From the NCBI RefSeq assembly GCF_026151205.1, contig NC_087073.1, positions 5,477,001 through 5,541,000 on the forward strand: a DNA stretch of 64,000 bases, in the 5' to 3' direction. Made by a program: the position numbers and the translations under genes. Numbering within the stretch: position 1 is the stretch's first letter; every line of letters begins with the position of its first letter. This DNA comes from Bolinopsis microptera. Lineage: Eukaryota; Ctenophora; Tentaculata; Lobata; Bolinopsidae. The notes below the pieces were generated by a model. It saw nothing but the letters and a program-made list of their open reading frames with translations. It searched no databases and had not been told where the DNA came from. Below, in pieces: positions 12,291-23,955 of this stretch.

Positions 12291-13324
12291 GTTTAGTTAG
12301 TTCACGTTTAGTTGGCCCGATGGTTTTTATCCGCTCAAATTTTATCATCTTTTGTAAATGTAATCACTGATATTAATTTTACGACAATTTACGAGACGAT
12401 TTCTTCAAACACAGTTTTAAAGTTTTCGAAAACGTGGTTCAAAGTTATTCGTTACAGCATGAGATTTCAGTTTTTAATGTTCTACTGTATCCGGTATCTT
12501 TAGACACAATTTTCTAGTTATCTTTTAGGTTTTTAGTCGATTGTAATAATTGAAGTGAATAAGTTTATAATCATGTGTTGAAATAGGGACACTGTATTGA
12601 GATTTAAGATTTCTACTGCAAAATTTCTACATTTAACATTTAGCGCACCCTGTCACCGCATCCCCTAACTCAGCCGTGAAGTTAACGAATTACAATACCT
12701 TTAGACGAATGTTAATTTAGTTTCTTAAAGTATTGAGCTCATGTTCCGTCTTTCAAACAATGGGTGTTGAAGATATTTACTCTGAAAGGAAGTTAAAAAT
12801 AGATATTATACTAGAACATATTGTTGCTGTTGCTAACAGCCTGCCATTATAATACTGACGTGGTATTTTGTCGGTGAGTTTTATACAGTTGTGTAAGATA
12901 AGTATTAGAAAGAATGAAATATACACAATGTATTGCTAGTTTTAATTTGCAATTCAGCCCAAGATAACTGCTGTCTCGTCTCACTTTGTCTCCTCACTAA
13001 ATGACCCATTATAATACTCAGCTCACATATTATCGTAACATTCTAGAACACACACTAAATGTATGGTGTAACATTCCCGAGGAGAAGAAGGAGGAGGAGG
13101 ACCTCGTGTAAGAGAAACACATAACATTAGTATCTCCGTCACATGTCACATACCATTATATCCGTCACGGATAGAAATACTCACATATTTTCCAGCCCCT
13201 CCGTCACGCTCTCTCCATTCAAAGTGTACCAAATTAACTTAAACAGCCCCTGATAATTGAGGACTATGTGTGTGTACATTTTACTGCTCACTCATTACTA
13301 AAACTCTCACAATACCTCACCAGG

Positions 13325-13396
13325 TGAGCACGTCACGTGCTAGTCACGTGGGCTGACACGTGGGCGGTGAGATAACACGTGCTAGACACGTGGGAT
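13325..13396. promoter_or_regulatory. Dense cluster of five CACGTG E-boxes
   Basis: Five CACGTG motifs fall within about 65 bp. Two have the CACGTGCTAG context and three are followed by GG. The density is far above chance for a 6-bp palindrome in AT-rich DNA. Confidence 0.45.
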
Positions 13397-14415
13397 GGAG
13401 CAAAGTCACTAGCCCCATTAGTTAGGAACCTAACAGATACATTCTGTAGAGGGGGGTAATACTGCTCTTTGTAACACGTACTGTTCAAATATGTGGGGTA
13501 TTCGGGGGGAATGGCAGGAATTTTAAAATGTTGAAGAGTTTCACGGGTATGTTCCGGGGATTGTAGAGCAAGTTGATAAAGACTCGGGAATGTTGTTTCA
13601 GCTCCAGGTCCCATCATGCCGCTTGGTTATATCATCGTGAAATGTGGAATTTTAAAATAAAGGAGCTTTCAACTTTATAATCTATTTTAAGAGACAAAAG
13701 AAGATCGAATGTGTAAATGATCCCATGGTATGCATGGTATGCATTATGTGAGATGCATTATAACGTTCCCAAGGTTTTAAAGATTGGTAAATGTTACTAA
13801 ATAAGTAATAAGTATCGGAATTTTAAAAGACTAGTGAAAATGGCTGGTTCAGTTTAAAGATTTGTAAATTTAGTAGCACAGAATATATCTTCGTTAACAT
13901 ATGTTTTAAAGGTTTCCCACAACAGCAAATTGTGATGTATCATCGTATGGTTATTTGCCTATCTGCAGAGATGCACCATGCTTAACACGCGTCCAAATTT
14001 GCAGTAAAAGTGAGTGATAGATTGATAGTGGACAAGACGGTACTTATGTTTCGTGCTTAATCAAAATAAACGTTTGATATAATCAAGACTCAGCTTAACT
14101 CATATGATCATTATATTATGTGATTGCACGACGCACGTATAATGGAAATAACTACTTTTGTATTTACATTAAGTTACAAGTTACAACTACTCAGTACTCA
14201 ACCCTCATTTCATCGTTGTACCACTTGTGTGTTTGTTCGTGTTGTCCGGCTGAGTGGTTATGTATCTACCTGTTAAAGATATATTCTTTATATCTACAGA
14301 GTCTGGACTCCACAATCTGGACTCTATGGTAGTATGAGGTATTAAATTCAGCAGTCACTCATAAAATATTCACATGCATAAATAGTAAATACGTCATAGA
14401 ATGATAATGCGTACT

Positions 14416-17400
14416 AATAGTCATGGATCTGAAGACATTCCCGTCTATATAACTTCCGCCCCGGGGTTTGACACTTGGAATACCTCAAGGGACCCATTAG
14501 AAACAAATTTGGCTTGGGTAGAAATTTTGGCTATGGTGCAGTTTTGTGCAATTGACCACGCCCTTTTTTGGCGCTTTTGCAACTTTAGAATCAAAATAAC
14601 TCCGCTTCTAATTGGAGTTAGAAGCTCAGCTTGGCTTTAAAGTTGTTCAGAATCATCACATTTAGGGGGGTAGAGCATAATTTTAAAGTCAACAGACATC
14701 GGGTTGTTGAGTTATGTGACCACACCCTTATTTACCCTCGCGAGTCGTGATTTTCACACTAAATACGAGATATATCGGCTTCTGATTGAGCTACGTGCTC
14801 ATCCTGGGCATTAAAATGTTCAGAATCATCATATTGAGTAGGGTAGAGCACAATTTCAAAGTCCTCAGATGTCAGGTTGTTGAGTTATTAGGCCCCAACC
14901 TGTTTTTACGCTCTCGCGGGTAGCGATTGCAGCGCTTAAAATCAAAATAACTCAGCTTCCAATTGAAGTTAGGAGCAAAACTCGGGCAGCAAAATGTTCA
15001 CAATCATCACATTGAGTGGGGTAGAACGTAGCTTCAAAGTCCTCAGACGTCAGGTTGTTGAGTTATTAGGCCCCGCCCAAATGTTTACGCTCTCGCGAGT
15101 CCCGATTCAACGCTTAAAATCAAAATAACTCTGCTTTTGATTAGAGTTAGGAACTAAACTTGGGCATAACAATGTTCAGAATCATCACATTGAGTGGGGT
15201 AGAACGTGGTTTCAAAGTCCTCAGACGTCAGGTTGTTGAGTTATTAGGCCCACACCATAGTATATACGCTCTCGCGAGTCGCTAGTGGACACTTAAAATC
15301 AAAATAACTCGGCTTCTGATTAGAGTTAGGAACAAAACTTGGGCATGGAAATGTTCAGAATTATCACATTGAGTGGGGTAGAACGTGGTTTCAAAGTTCT
15401 CAGGCGTCAGGTTGTTGAGTTATTAGGCGGAACCCTATTTTTACGCTCTCGCGAGTCGACACTTAAAATCAAAATAACTCGGCTTCTGATTAGAGTTAGG
15501 AACAAAACTTGGGCAAGGAAATGTTCGGAATTATCACATTGAGTGGGGTAGAACGTGGTTTCAAAGTCTTCAGACGTCAGGTTGCTGACTTATTAGGCGG
15601 AACCCTATTTTTACACTCTCGCGAGTCGCGAGTGGACACTTAAAATCAAAATAACTCGGCTTCTGATTAGAGTTAGGAACAAAACTTGGACATGGAAATG
15701 TTCAGAATTATCATATTGAGTGGGGTAGAACGTGGTTTCAAAGTTCTCAGGCGTCAGGTTGTTGAGTTATTAGGCGGAACCCTATTTTTACGCTCTCGTG
15801 AGTCGACACTTAAAATCAAAATAACTCGGCTTCTGATTAGAGTTAGGAACAAAACTTGGGCATGGAAATGTTCAGATTTATTACATTAAGTGGGGTAGAA
15901 CGTGGTTTCAAAGTCTTCAGACGTCAGGTTGTTGAGTTATTAGGCGGAACCCTATTTTTACGCTCTCGCGAGTCGCAAGTCGACACTTAAAATCAAAATA
16001 ACTCGGCTTCTGATCGGAGTTAGGAACTAAACGTGGACATAAAAATGGTCAGAATTATCATATTGAGTGGGAAAGAGTGTGGTTGTACGTGATTTAGAGA
16101 GTATTCACTGTTTGCTCTGGGAGAAACTTACTTTTTCTGGTTATTAATTTAATTTTCAAACTACTTTTACCATCGCAGTTGTGAGTAATTCATCTTGGCC
16201 AGGAAAGAAAGAATAATCACATTATTTATCGTATAAGGTCGACGTAAGTTCGTCAAACATAAATAGAAAAATAGAACTCAATACATGAGATCATAAATAG
16301 AACTTATTAAAATTCAATACATGAGATCATAAATAGAAGTATTAGTGACTTAACAGCCTGAACTGCCTGATCCCTTATGACTTTGAACCCACGCTCTACT
16401 CCACTCAATTCAATAATCTTAAAAATTTGTATGTTCAAGTTGATTTGCCAACTCCAATCAGAGGCAGAGTTATTTTAATTTTAAGCGTCGACTCACGAAT
16501 CGCCTGAGCATACAAATAAGATGGGACCTAATAACTCAACAACCTGACGTCTGAAGACTTTAAAACCGCGCTCTACCCCATTTAATATGATAATTCTGGA
16601 CATTTCTATGCCCAAGGTTAATTCCCAACTCTAATCAGGAGCCGAGTTATTTTGATTTTAAGCATAGAATCACTACTTGCGAGAGTGTAAAAATAGGGTT
16701 CTGCCTAATAACTCAACAACCTGACGTCTGAAGACTTTGAAACCACGTTCTACCCCACTTAATATGATAATTCTGAACATTTCCATGCCCAAGTTTTGTT
16801 CCTAACACTAATCAGGAGCCGAGTTATTTTGATTTTAAGTGTCGACTCGCGACTCGCGAGAGTGTAAAAATAGGGTTCCGCCTAATAAGTCAACAACCTG
16901 ACGTCTGAAGAATTTGAAACCACGTTCTACCCCACTCAATGGGATAATTCTGAACATTTCCATGCCTAAGTTTTGTTCCTAACTCTAATCAGAAGCCGAG
17001 TTATTATGATTTTTAGTGTCGACTCGCGAAAGCGTAAAAATAGGGTTCCGCCTAATAACTCAACAACCTGACGCCTGAGAACTTTGAAACCACGTTCTAC
17101 CCCACTCAATGTGATAATTCTGAACATTTCCATGCCCAAGTTTTGTTCCTAACTCTAATCAGAAGCCGAGTTATTTTGATTTTAAGTGTCCACTCGCGAC
17201 TCGCGTGAGCGTATATACTATGGTGTGGGCCTAATAACTCAACAACCTGACGTCTGAGGACTTTGAAACTACGTTCTACCCCACTCAATGTGATGATTCT
17301 GAACATTTTATGCCCAAGTTTAGTTCCTAACTCTAATCAGAAGCAGAGTTATTTTGATTTTAAGCGTTGAATCGGGACTCGCGAGAGCGTAAACATTTGG

Positions 17401-18061
17401 GCGGGGCCTAATAACTCAACAACCTGACGTCTGAGGACTTTGAAGCTACGTTCTACCCCACTCAATGTGATGATTGTGAACATTTTGCTGCCCGAGTTTT
17501 GCTCCTAACTTCAATTGGAAGCTGAGTTATTTTGATTTTAAGCGCTGCAATCGCTACCCGCGATAGCGTAAAAACAGGTTGGGGCCTAATAACTCAACAA
17601 CCTGACATCTGAGGACTTTGAAATTGTGCTCTACCCTACTCAATATGATGATTCTGAACATTTTAATGCCCAGGATGAGCACGTAGCTCAATCAGAAGCC
17701 GAGATATCTCGTATTTAGTGTGAAAATCACGACTCGCGAGGGTAAATAAGGGTGTGGTCACATAACTCAACAACCCGATGTCTGTTGACTTTAAAATTAT
17801 GCTCTACCCCCCTAAATGTGATGATTCTGAACAACTTTAAGGCCAAGCTGAGCTTCTAATTCCAATTAGAAGCGGAGTTATTTTGATTCTAAAGTTGCAA
17901 AAGCGCCAAAAAAGGGCGTGGTCAATTGCACAAAACTGCACCATAGCCAAAATTTCTACCCAAGCCAAATTTGTTTCTAATGGGTCCCTTGAGGTATTCC
18001 AAGTGTCAAACCCCGGGGCGGAAGTTATATAGACGGGAATGTCGTCAGATCCTTGACTATA
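14416..18061. repeat. 3.6-kb palindrome made of inverted arrays of about 175-bp repeats
   Basis: The outer ends (from 14416 and to 18061) are inverted copies including CCGCCCCGGGGTTTGACACT and its complement. Inside, the left arm (to about 16080) carries about nine head-to-tail units of 170-178 bp, each with TCAAAATAACTC and AATGTTCAGAAT, and GAGTTATTAGGC. The right arm (from about 16370) carries the same units inverted. About 290 bp of unrelated sequence separates the arms. Repeated 60-80-codon frames read through the units in both arms, but they track the repeat and show no known domain. Confidence 0.92.
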
Positions 18062-19429
18062 ACCACTTCCACCTCTCAATGTATGAGTTAATTATACGAG
18101 AAAAAATAAGTACATTGTACAGATTACCGTTTGTGAAAATAATCTCAGAAAATTGAGGCATTTGTTTATCTCGTTCATGATACATATATCCAACTGTACT
18201 TAAATTTGTAGAAATTTGTTAACAGAAAGTGAAAGAGTATTTCTGTGATATATCCGCAATTTATCCGTGATAAACGTCTAGTCTTTATTGTTTCGATCTT
18301 AAATTACATTTTATTTTGGACTGCAGGCTTGTTTAATTCACAATTATAGGAGTTTTAATAAACAAATTATAAAATTTGTTAACTGTTGATAATGGACGCT
18401 TCCTCCACACATCATACTTTCTGTTGCTGCTTTCTTTCTGATAATACTTAGACATTGCCCGGGAACAAGGTGACTGTGGTCGGTGTTGCTGCACCGGTGT
18501 TGCTGCACCGTTGTAATACTACTTAAGCACCGGTTTCTGGGTTAGTCAAGTAGGATGTCACTTTCGCGTGCACAACATCCGAAATTCGCTATGCAAAATA
18601 ATGTAATGTGAATAATCTGCATTAACGTTAAATTCCACATACTTCAGTATTTTGAGATGGCGGTTTTTAAATGTATCGACTTTAAAACTTGCGCATGCTT
18701 CCTTTTTACTAAAATTGAAAGTAGTCAATAGCTATTAGCTGCTTATAAATTTAAAATGAGGATTGAGCGTACAGTGTCCCTGAAGTGATAACATGTAAAC
18801 ATGTCTGAACATGTACTCTTTTTGCCACCAAATGTGTCGTGTGTGGCATCTTGCACGCTACTTTATTATTCTTATAGTCCGTTACGTATCAAATAACGCA
18901 ATTATGTACACATCAACGGATTCCTCTGCTTACGTAATGTGCTCTTCAAATTCCACTGCAGAGGTCCCCGAATTAATGACTCTTAAATTCCTCCTAAATT
19001 CCATGGTATCATGTGCGAGCTTATTGAAATTCTAGAGTATTACAATTGTCCCAATAAGCTCTGTCAATGCACTGCAACAATCCACCAGTCAATCTTTCTG
19101 GTATTAAAATTTTATAATTCGAGTTCATTTAGTCGAGTTAAGTTCGTGATTTAAACAAGAAAATACATCCTCGGAATACTGTCTTTTCATCACTCGACAC
19201 ATTACATCTGTAGAACATTGTGAAATAAAGGTATAAGGTACATTCAGTTTTCATGTACCTTAGTTAACAAGTAATTCCAATAACTAATCTAATTATGGTG
19301 GATGTGGCTGAATTCTGGTGAAAAATCTAATTTACTTAGGTCAGCGATGCTCCCTAATAATCCATATTCCAACAGATAGGTACCGTGGGCAGCGCGTATC
19401 TACACTACTAGCTGACATTGTACTTTTAG
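18062..19429. other. Intergenic AT-rich stretch
   Basis: No recognisable gene. There is a short tandem duplication GGTGTTGCTGCACC at about 18481-18511. The 74-codon frame near 18811 has no known domain. Confidence 0.4.
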
Positions 19430-22235
19430 ATAATGCCAGTCGCGCGCACGTACGTATATAAGTAACGTACGCGCGCGACGCAGGCGCGGCCGGCCAGCTA
19501 GCTGTTCAGAAGGACGATTTCTGCATTCTGCGATTTTAATCAGATAATCAGATAAGATTACCTTCGGATTTATCCTATATATATAATGATATCATGTAGT
19601 AGCTAACTGAAACCAACTTGGATCGATGTATTTTCGGACACTGATTCAGAATCACCACTTGTAGGTTTATAATTCACATAGCCATGTCACATGTGTATAC
19701 GCGTACTGCGTGACGCGCTTGTTTTCACGGTCGCGCGCTACTGCAAGCGGGAGGGCTCTGGTTAGAGCAAGGTTTATAACCTACCATGCAGGACGCGCGC
19801 CGAGTTGGACTCGTCGACGGTCCTAATTGCTAATATTTAAAACAAATATTTTACGAGTATCACCCGTTAAAATCACCACCTCCCCCATGGCATAGGGTTA
19901 AAATGCTCCCATGTGCCCTGGCGAGATATTGGCGAAAAACTGTTTTGATCACGTGATAATGATATGACCGTATTTACCTGGGGACCTCAGGCTATTATGT
20001 TTATAAACATAATAGAGATTAGGCGGGATGACAGGCTGAGCGCGGCCTAGTAAGACCGTATAAGTTGCTCTATCCAGAGCCCTTTCACTTGCAGAGCCCT
20101 CTCGCTTGCAGTATAGCGTGTCACGCAGTACGCGTAGACTCATGGCTAGGTGAACCGTATATGGATGTTGGTCGAATTTATCGTTGGGGTTAGGGTTTCA
20201 GCATTTGGAGGACTTCGCCGCTTCGACGCGCCGCGCAAACTAGCATTCTTGCTTCGCATCGTCGACGATCGTTGCTCTGCTTCGCAGAGCAACGATCTCG
20301 ACGGATTGACATCGTCAATCAATTTCAGCATATGCTTTTGTTAAGGATTTGTCATACGTTGTATGACCCGCCGCGCACTAGTGCGCGGCTCCCCCTGTAT
20401 CGTCGAAACTCTACTATAGTGAAGCGACCGTGGGGGTCACCACGTGATACAATTAAGGATTAGGTTGGTTATTATATTAAACCTATAAGAAATGTGGCAA
20501 GTTCTACGAAGTAGCGCGCGCCGGGCTAGCGCTACTGCGCTAGTACATTAACAATGGACAACGCGAGTTTTGGTAGGTTATATAACTTGCTACACGTTGT
20601 ATACCTCTCGTGTTGCTCTAACCAGAGCCCTCTCGCTTGCAGTAGCGCGCGACCGCCGAAGGCTTGTGAAACAAGCGCGTCACGCAGTACGCGTATACAC
20701 ATGGCTATGTGAACCTCTCGTGCACGCTTCGCGCGCGATCAAAAGGGGATGCAGCGTGTGTCAAGTTATAACCTACAAGATTGATGTAATTATAATTGTA
20801 GCACGATGCACTACTTAATAACTCCTCAAGATTGTAGCGATGCACTACAACTACTGTCGCTACACGTTGTATACTTGTATCACGTGGTGACCCCCACGGT
20901 CGCTTCACTGTAGAGTTTCATTGTAGAGTTTCACTGTAGAGTTTCGACGATACAGGGGGAGCCGCGCACTCGTGCGCGGCGGGTCATACAATGTATGACA
21001 ATTGTATACCCATTTGACGGATGTTACTCGTCTAAATTTCTTTCAACAAAGTAGCGTGCGCCGCTTTCTTCTCGAAATATTATGGCCTGATGGCAAGTGC
21101 TACGAAGTAGCGCGCGCCGGGCCAGACCATTAACAATGGTCAATATACCCATTACCTCTCTCTGCTCTCGTGCACTCCGGCCGGCCGAGGCCGCCGCGCG
21201 TGAAAAGGGGTTGCAACGAGTATCAGTGTAAGTGTTGCACCAACAAAAAAAACGAGTGTCAAAACTACTGGGCCTCCGCGACCGCTACGAAGGATTGACA
21301 TCGTCAATTAAGATCGAAAGAATACGCTCACATTGCATGGCACTCCCTATTCTTGATTCTATAATAACTATTAACTGTGTTACAGTCAAATGTGACTTAT
21401 ACATTATAGTTACCACAGCTCATATAATAATAAGTATAACGCATTTGGTTGGTGATTTGTGCACATATCGAGCTATAGTGTATTCATCTTCATAAAACGA
21501 CACAATACAATATATGATATAAGGACCTAATGGGTATATGAGACGCTTGACAGGTTATTCGAGAGGCTACAGATATAATACTGGGGATCAGGATCACGAA
21601 CCTCTCTATACCGTGCACTTTTCGTTTCTCCCGAGAGGCCCGGTATATAATTATAATATATTTTGACACACGCTCACACGCTGCAACCCCTTTTCGCATG
21701 GCCGGCCGGAGTGCACGCTTCGCGTGCACGAGAGGTATGCATAATGCAACTGTAGCAAAATATAGTTAGAGGTTTGACTGTACTACTAATATGTAATATA
21801 CTACTATACTACTATTATATATAATTAAACTTACTACTGCGGTTCAATGTTCGGACCAAAGAAAAAAGCAGAATGAAAAGTATACGGTATTACTGCAAAT
21901 GTTTCACATTGACCGTGACACAAGAAACTGGACAAAATTTGGTATCAAATTTGTATATTGATAACGACAGAAATTCTGATCCGAATTCAGCCTCGAGTGT
22001 CAGATTGTATTACTTTATCTTTTATCATCACAAGCGTCATATTACTCCATACTCGTCATATTGAATTTTAAGATAATGCAGAACAAATTTTGTTGCGTAG
22101 TTGTTGTTCACCATCCAATCTATTTTTCTCTTACGGTCCGAATCAAAGTGAAGGTTACCTGGGGACCTCAGGCTATCATGTTCATAAACCGCCGAATAGA
22201 GATTCGGCGAAATGACAGGCTGAGCGCGGCCCAGT
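19430..22235. repeat. GC-rich mosaic of direct and inverted repeats with many short hairpins
   Basis: Segments recur in both orientations. One near 19680-19800 (TACGCGTACTGCGTGACGCG, CTCTGGTTAGAGCAA) returns inverted at 20580-20710. One at 20375-20455 (CACCACGTGATAC, GCCGCGCAC) returns inverted at 20875-20995. One at 21170-21230 (GGCCGGCCG next to the AAAAGGGGTTGCAAC block) returns inverted at 21680-21735. A block beginning ACCTGGGGACCTCAGGCTAT occurs at 19976 and again at 22158. CpG-rich perfect hairpins are frequent. It looks like nested copies of one or more non-autonomous elements. Confidence 0.75.
20263..20295. other. Perfect hairpin with CTTCG loop
   Basis: The arms GATCGTTGCTCTG and CAGAGCAACGATC are exactly complementary around CTTCG. 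A second hairpin with the same loop (GTGCACG-CTTCG-CGTGCAC) lies near 21711-21729. Confidence 0.7.
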
Positions 22236-22635
22236 AAGTATGACCTATGAATAAATTCGGATGTAAAGCTTCTAACTATTTTCGCCTATCTTCGTTGATC
22301 CCATCTTAATAGGGTATAATGCATGAAAAATCTGTAGATATCTCCAACCCTTTGTTCGATTTAAACGAGTTTTGTGAAATAGCAACTAAATTCTTTTGTT
22401 GGCAACTGAAACAGATTGTATAGCTTCATTAGCGATTGTGCACGTTATATTTTGCTTGCAGTTGAGTATCGGGCGCATGTTTTCAGCGGTGAAACACGTT
22501 TCTTTCGTCTATTAGTAATTTAGTATTAGCGTTTTGAAGATAAATGCCAATAAATTCCGTCGTTATTTTAAAAATGTGTGCTCGATCGAATTGCGAATAG
22601 TCTCTAAATTCAGGATTAAGAATTAACTGAATGCG

Positions 22636-23955
22636 ATGGCCAACTCGACTGCAGAGGAGAGGAAAGACTCTGTCGAGGTCGAAGTTTCTGAATCAAGATC
22701 TCCGAATAATAACGGCGGAATAAGGTTTCCCCAATTATGCAGCTGCTTTTCGGATTCTTGAGATATTGATTAGCCAGAAGTATAAAAGTCTTATAGTTAA
22801 TGTTATATATGGACGATATTGTACATTACAAATATAGCAATGTATCCTATCATACAAATTTAATATGATAAATCACATAATTGGTAGGAGACAGGAGATA
22901 GTATACCCAGACTACAGCTAAATGTGTTTTTTTTCAGATGGAACGACTGGGGCAGTTGGAGAGAAAACATAGAACACGTGTTGGAAATGCACAGATTCCA
23001 CATGGTTGTGATAACTCTAGTTGTACTGGACGTCCTTATTGTCACTCTTCAGCTTCTTATCGACCATGATATCATCAGTGAGTAGACATGTATCTTAATT
23101 AGAACTAAGAATATTCGATATTAAAGAATTGTATTCTACAGTTTAAAGCTTGGAAAATGTCTGCAGTTTATACCCTAAAGACATTTCAGAGGTTCCTCAT
23201 GATAAGAAACACGCGATAGAACACGGGTTACATACGACTAGCATCGCTATTTTAGCATTATTTGTTGCTGAGGTAATACATTTGAGTTATTTCGGGGAAG
23301 TAAGACGTCCTCCAAACACTCGAACCTTAGAGGCCGTTTAAAGAAATGTTAGCATTGGTCATCTCCGGCTAATATGAAATGAAAATGCATGTGAAAGATA
23401 TTTTATGCAGATTGTTGAAGTTTGTTAAAAATGTCACTGATGCGTTTGCTTAATTAAAACTTTTGCATCCTCAGTTATTCCTGAAGCTAGCAGTATTCAG
23501 ACTTGAGTTTTTCAAGAAATACTTCGAAGTATTCGATGGAGTTGTGGTGATAGTGTCGTTTATCCTGGACGTTCTACCTCAAAGTGTCCACACCTCAGCT
23601 GCCGAGCTTGTTATTATAGCCCGGCTGTGGAGAGTAGCTAGAATCATTAACGGTAAGCGAGTCTTACTTCTGCTGATCGTTTCTTAGTAATTCAGTGCTA
23701 CATTCGAGGGATAAACTAGCCGGACAAAATGATTTACTTTTATTGTTAAATGTATTACATATAACTACAATAAAATTATATAATTTTTGAAGGAACTCAT
23801 TATTGTTTTCAGGGATTATCTTATCAATAACGACGGCGAAGGAGGAAGAAATTAAGAAACTGAAAAAAAGTATTACTATACTGGAAGAAGAGAATGAGAA
23901 ACTGAAAGGAGAAAATGATATGTTGCATAAGAAACTGGAGGAATTAGAAGGGTGA
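22636..23955 (+). CDS. HVCN1: Voltage-gated proton channel Hv1
   Basis: Five exons (22636-22724, 22938-23077, about 23181 or 23190-23272, 23475-23652, 23813-23955) give about 213 aa. The protein is a lone voltage-sensor domain. S1 is [14 protein letters not shown] with the Asp that sets proton selectivity. S2 includes ALFVAEV. S3 has [17 protein letters not shown]4 is [13 protein letters not shown] with the three arginines of the family at the correct spacing. His residues in the S1-S2 and S3-S4 loops match the Zn2+-binding pair of human Hv1. The C-terminus is a short leucine/glutamate coiled coil ([20 protein letters not shown]) that dimerises Hv1. The N-terminus is shorter than in human Hv1. 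The 5' end of exon 3 is uncertain, because the obvious acceptor at 23140 would bring in an in-frame TAA. It extrudes protons across the plasma membrane. Confidence 0.92.

Larger units (their letters stand above)
8176..14415. other. 6.2-kb gene-poor region between RYK and the 14.4-kb palindrome
   Basis: I recognise no protein-coding exon. The region contains the RYK 3' UTR, CRE-like sites at 8187-8222, a 32-bp minisatellite, a CT microsatellite, two E-box clusters and a CRE/CCAAT direct repeat, listed separately. A weak inverted copy of a motif around CCGAAAAATT occurs at about 8550-8580 and 11486-11510, possibly the edges of an old repeat. The 94-codon minus-strand frame at 13333-13617 has no recognisable domain. 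Confidence 0.4.

Noticed and set aside
13333-13617. 94-codon minus-strand frame starting MMGPGAETTF
   Set aside because: No signal peptide, domain or splice context. It overlaps the E-box cluster. Could be real, but unsupported.
14401-18079. Repeated 60-80-codon proteins such as a frame starting MEMFRIITLSGVER
   Set aside because: They follow the 175-bp repeat unit in both arms and are broken at every unit. No transposase-like motif.
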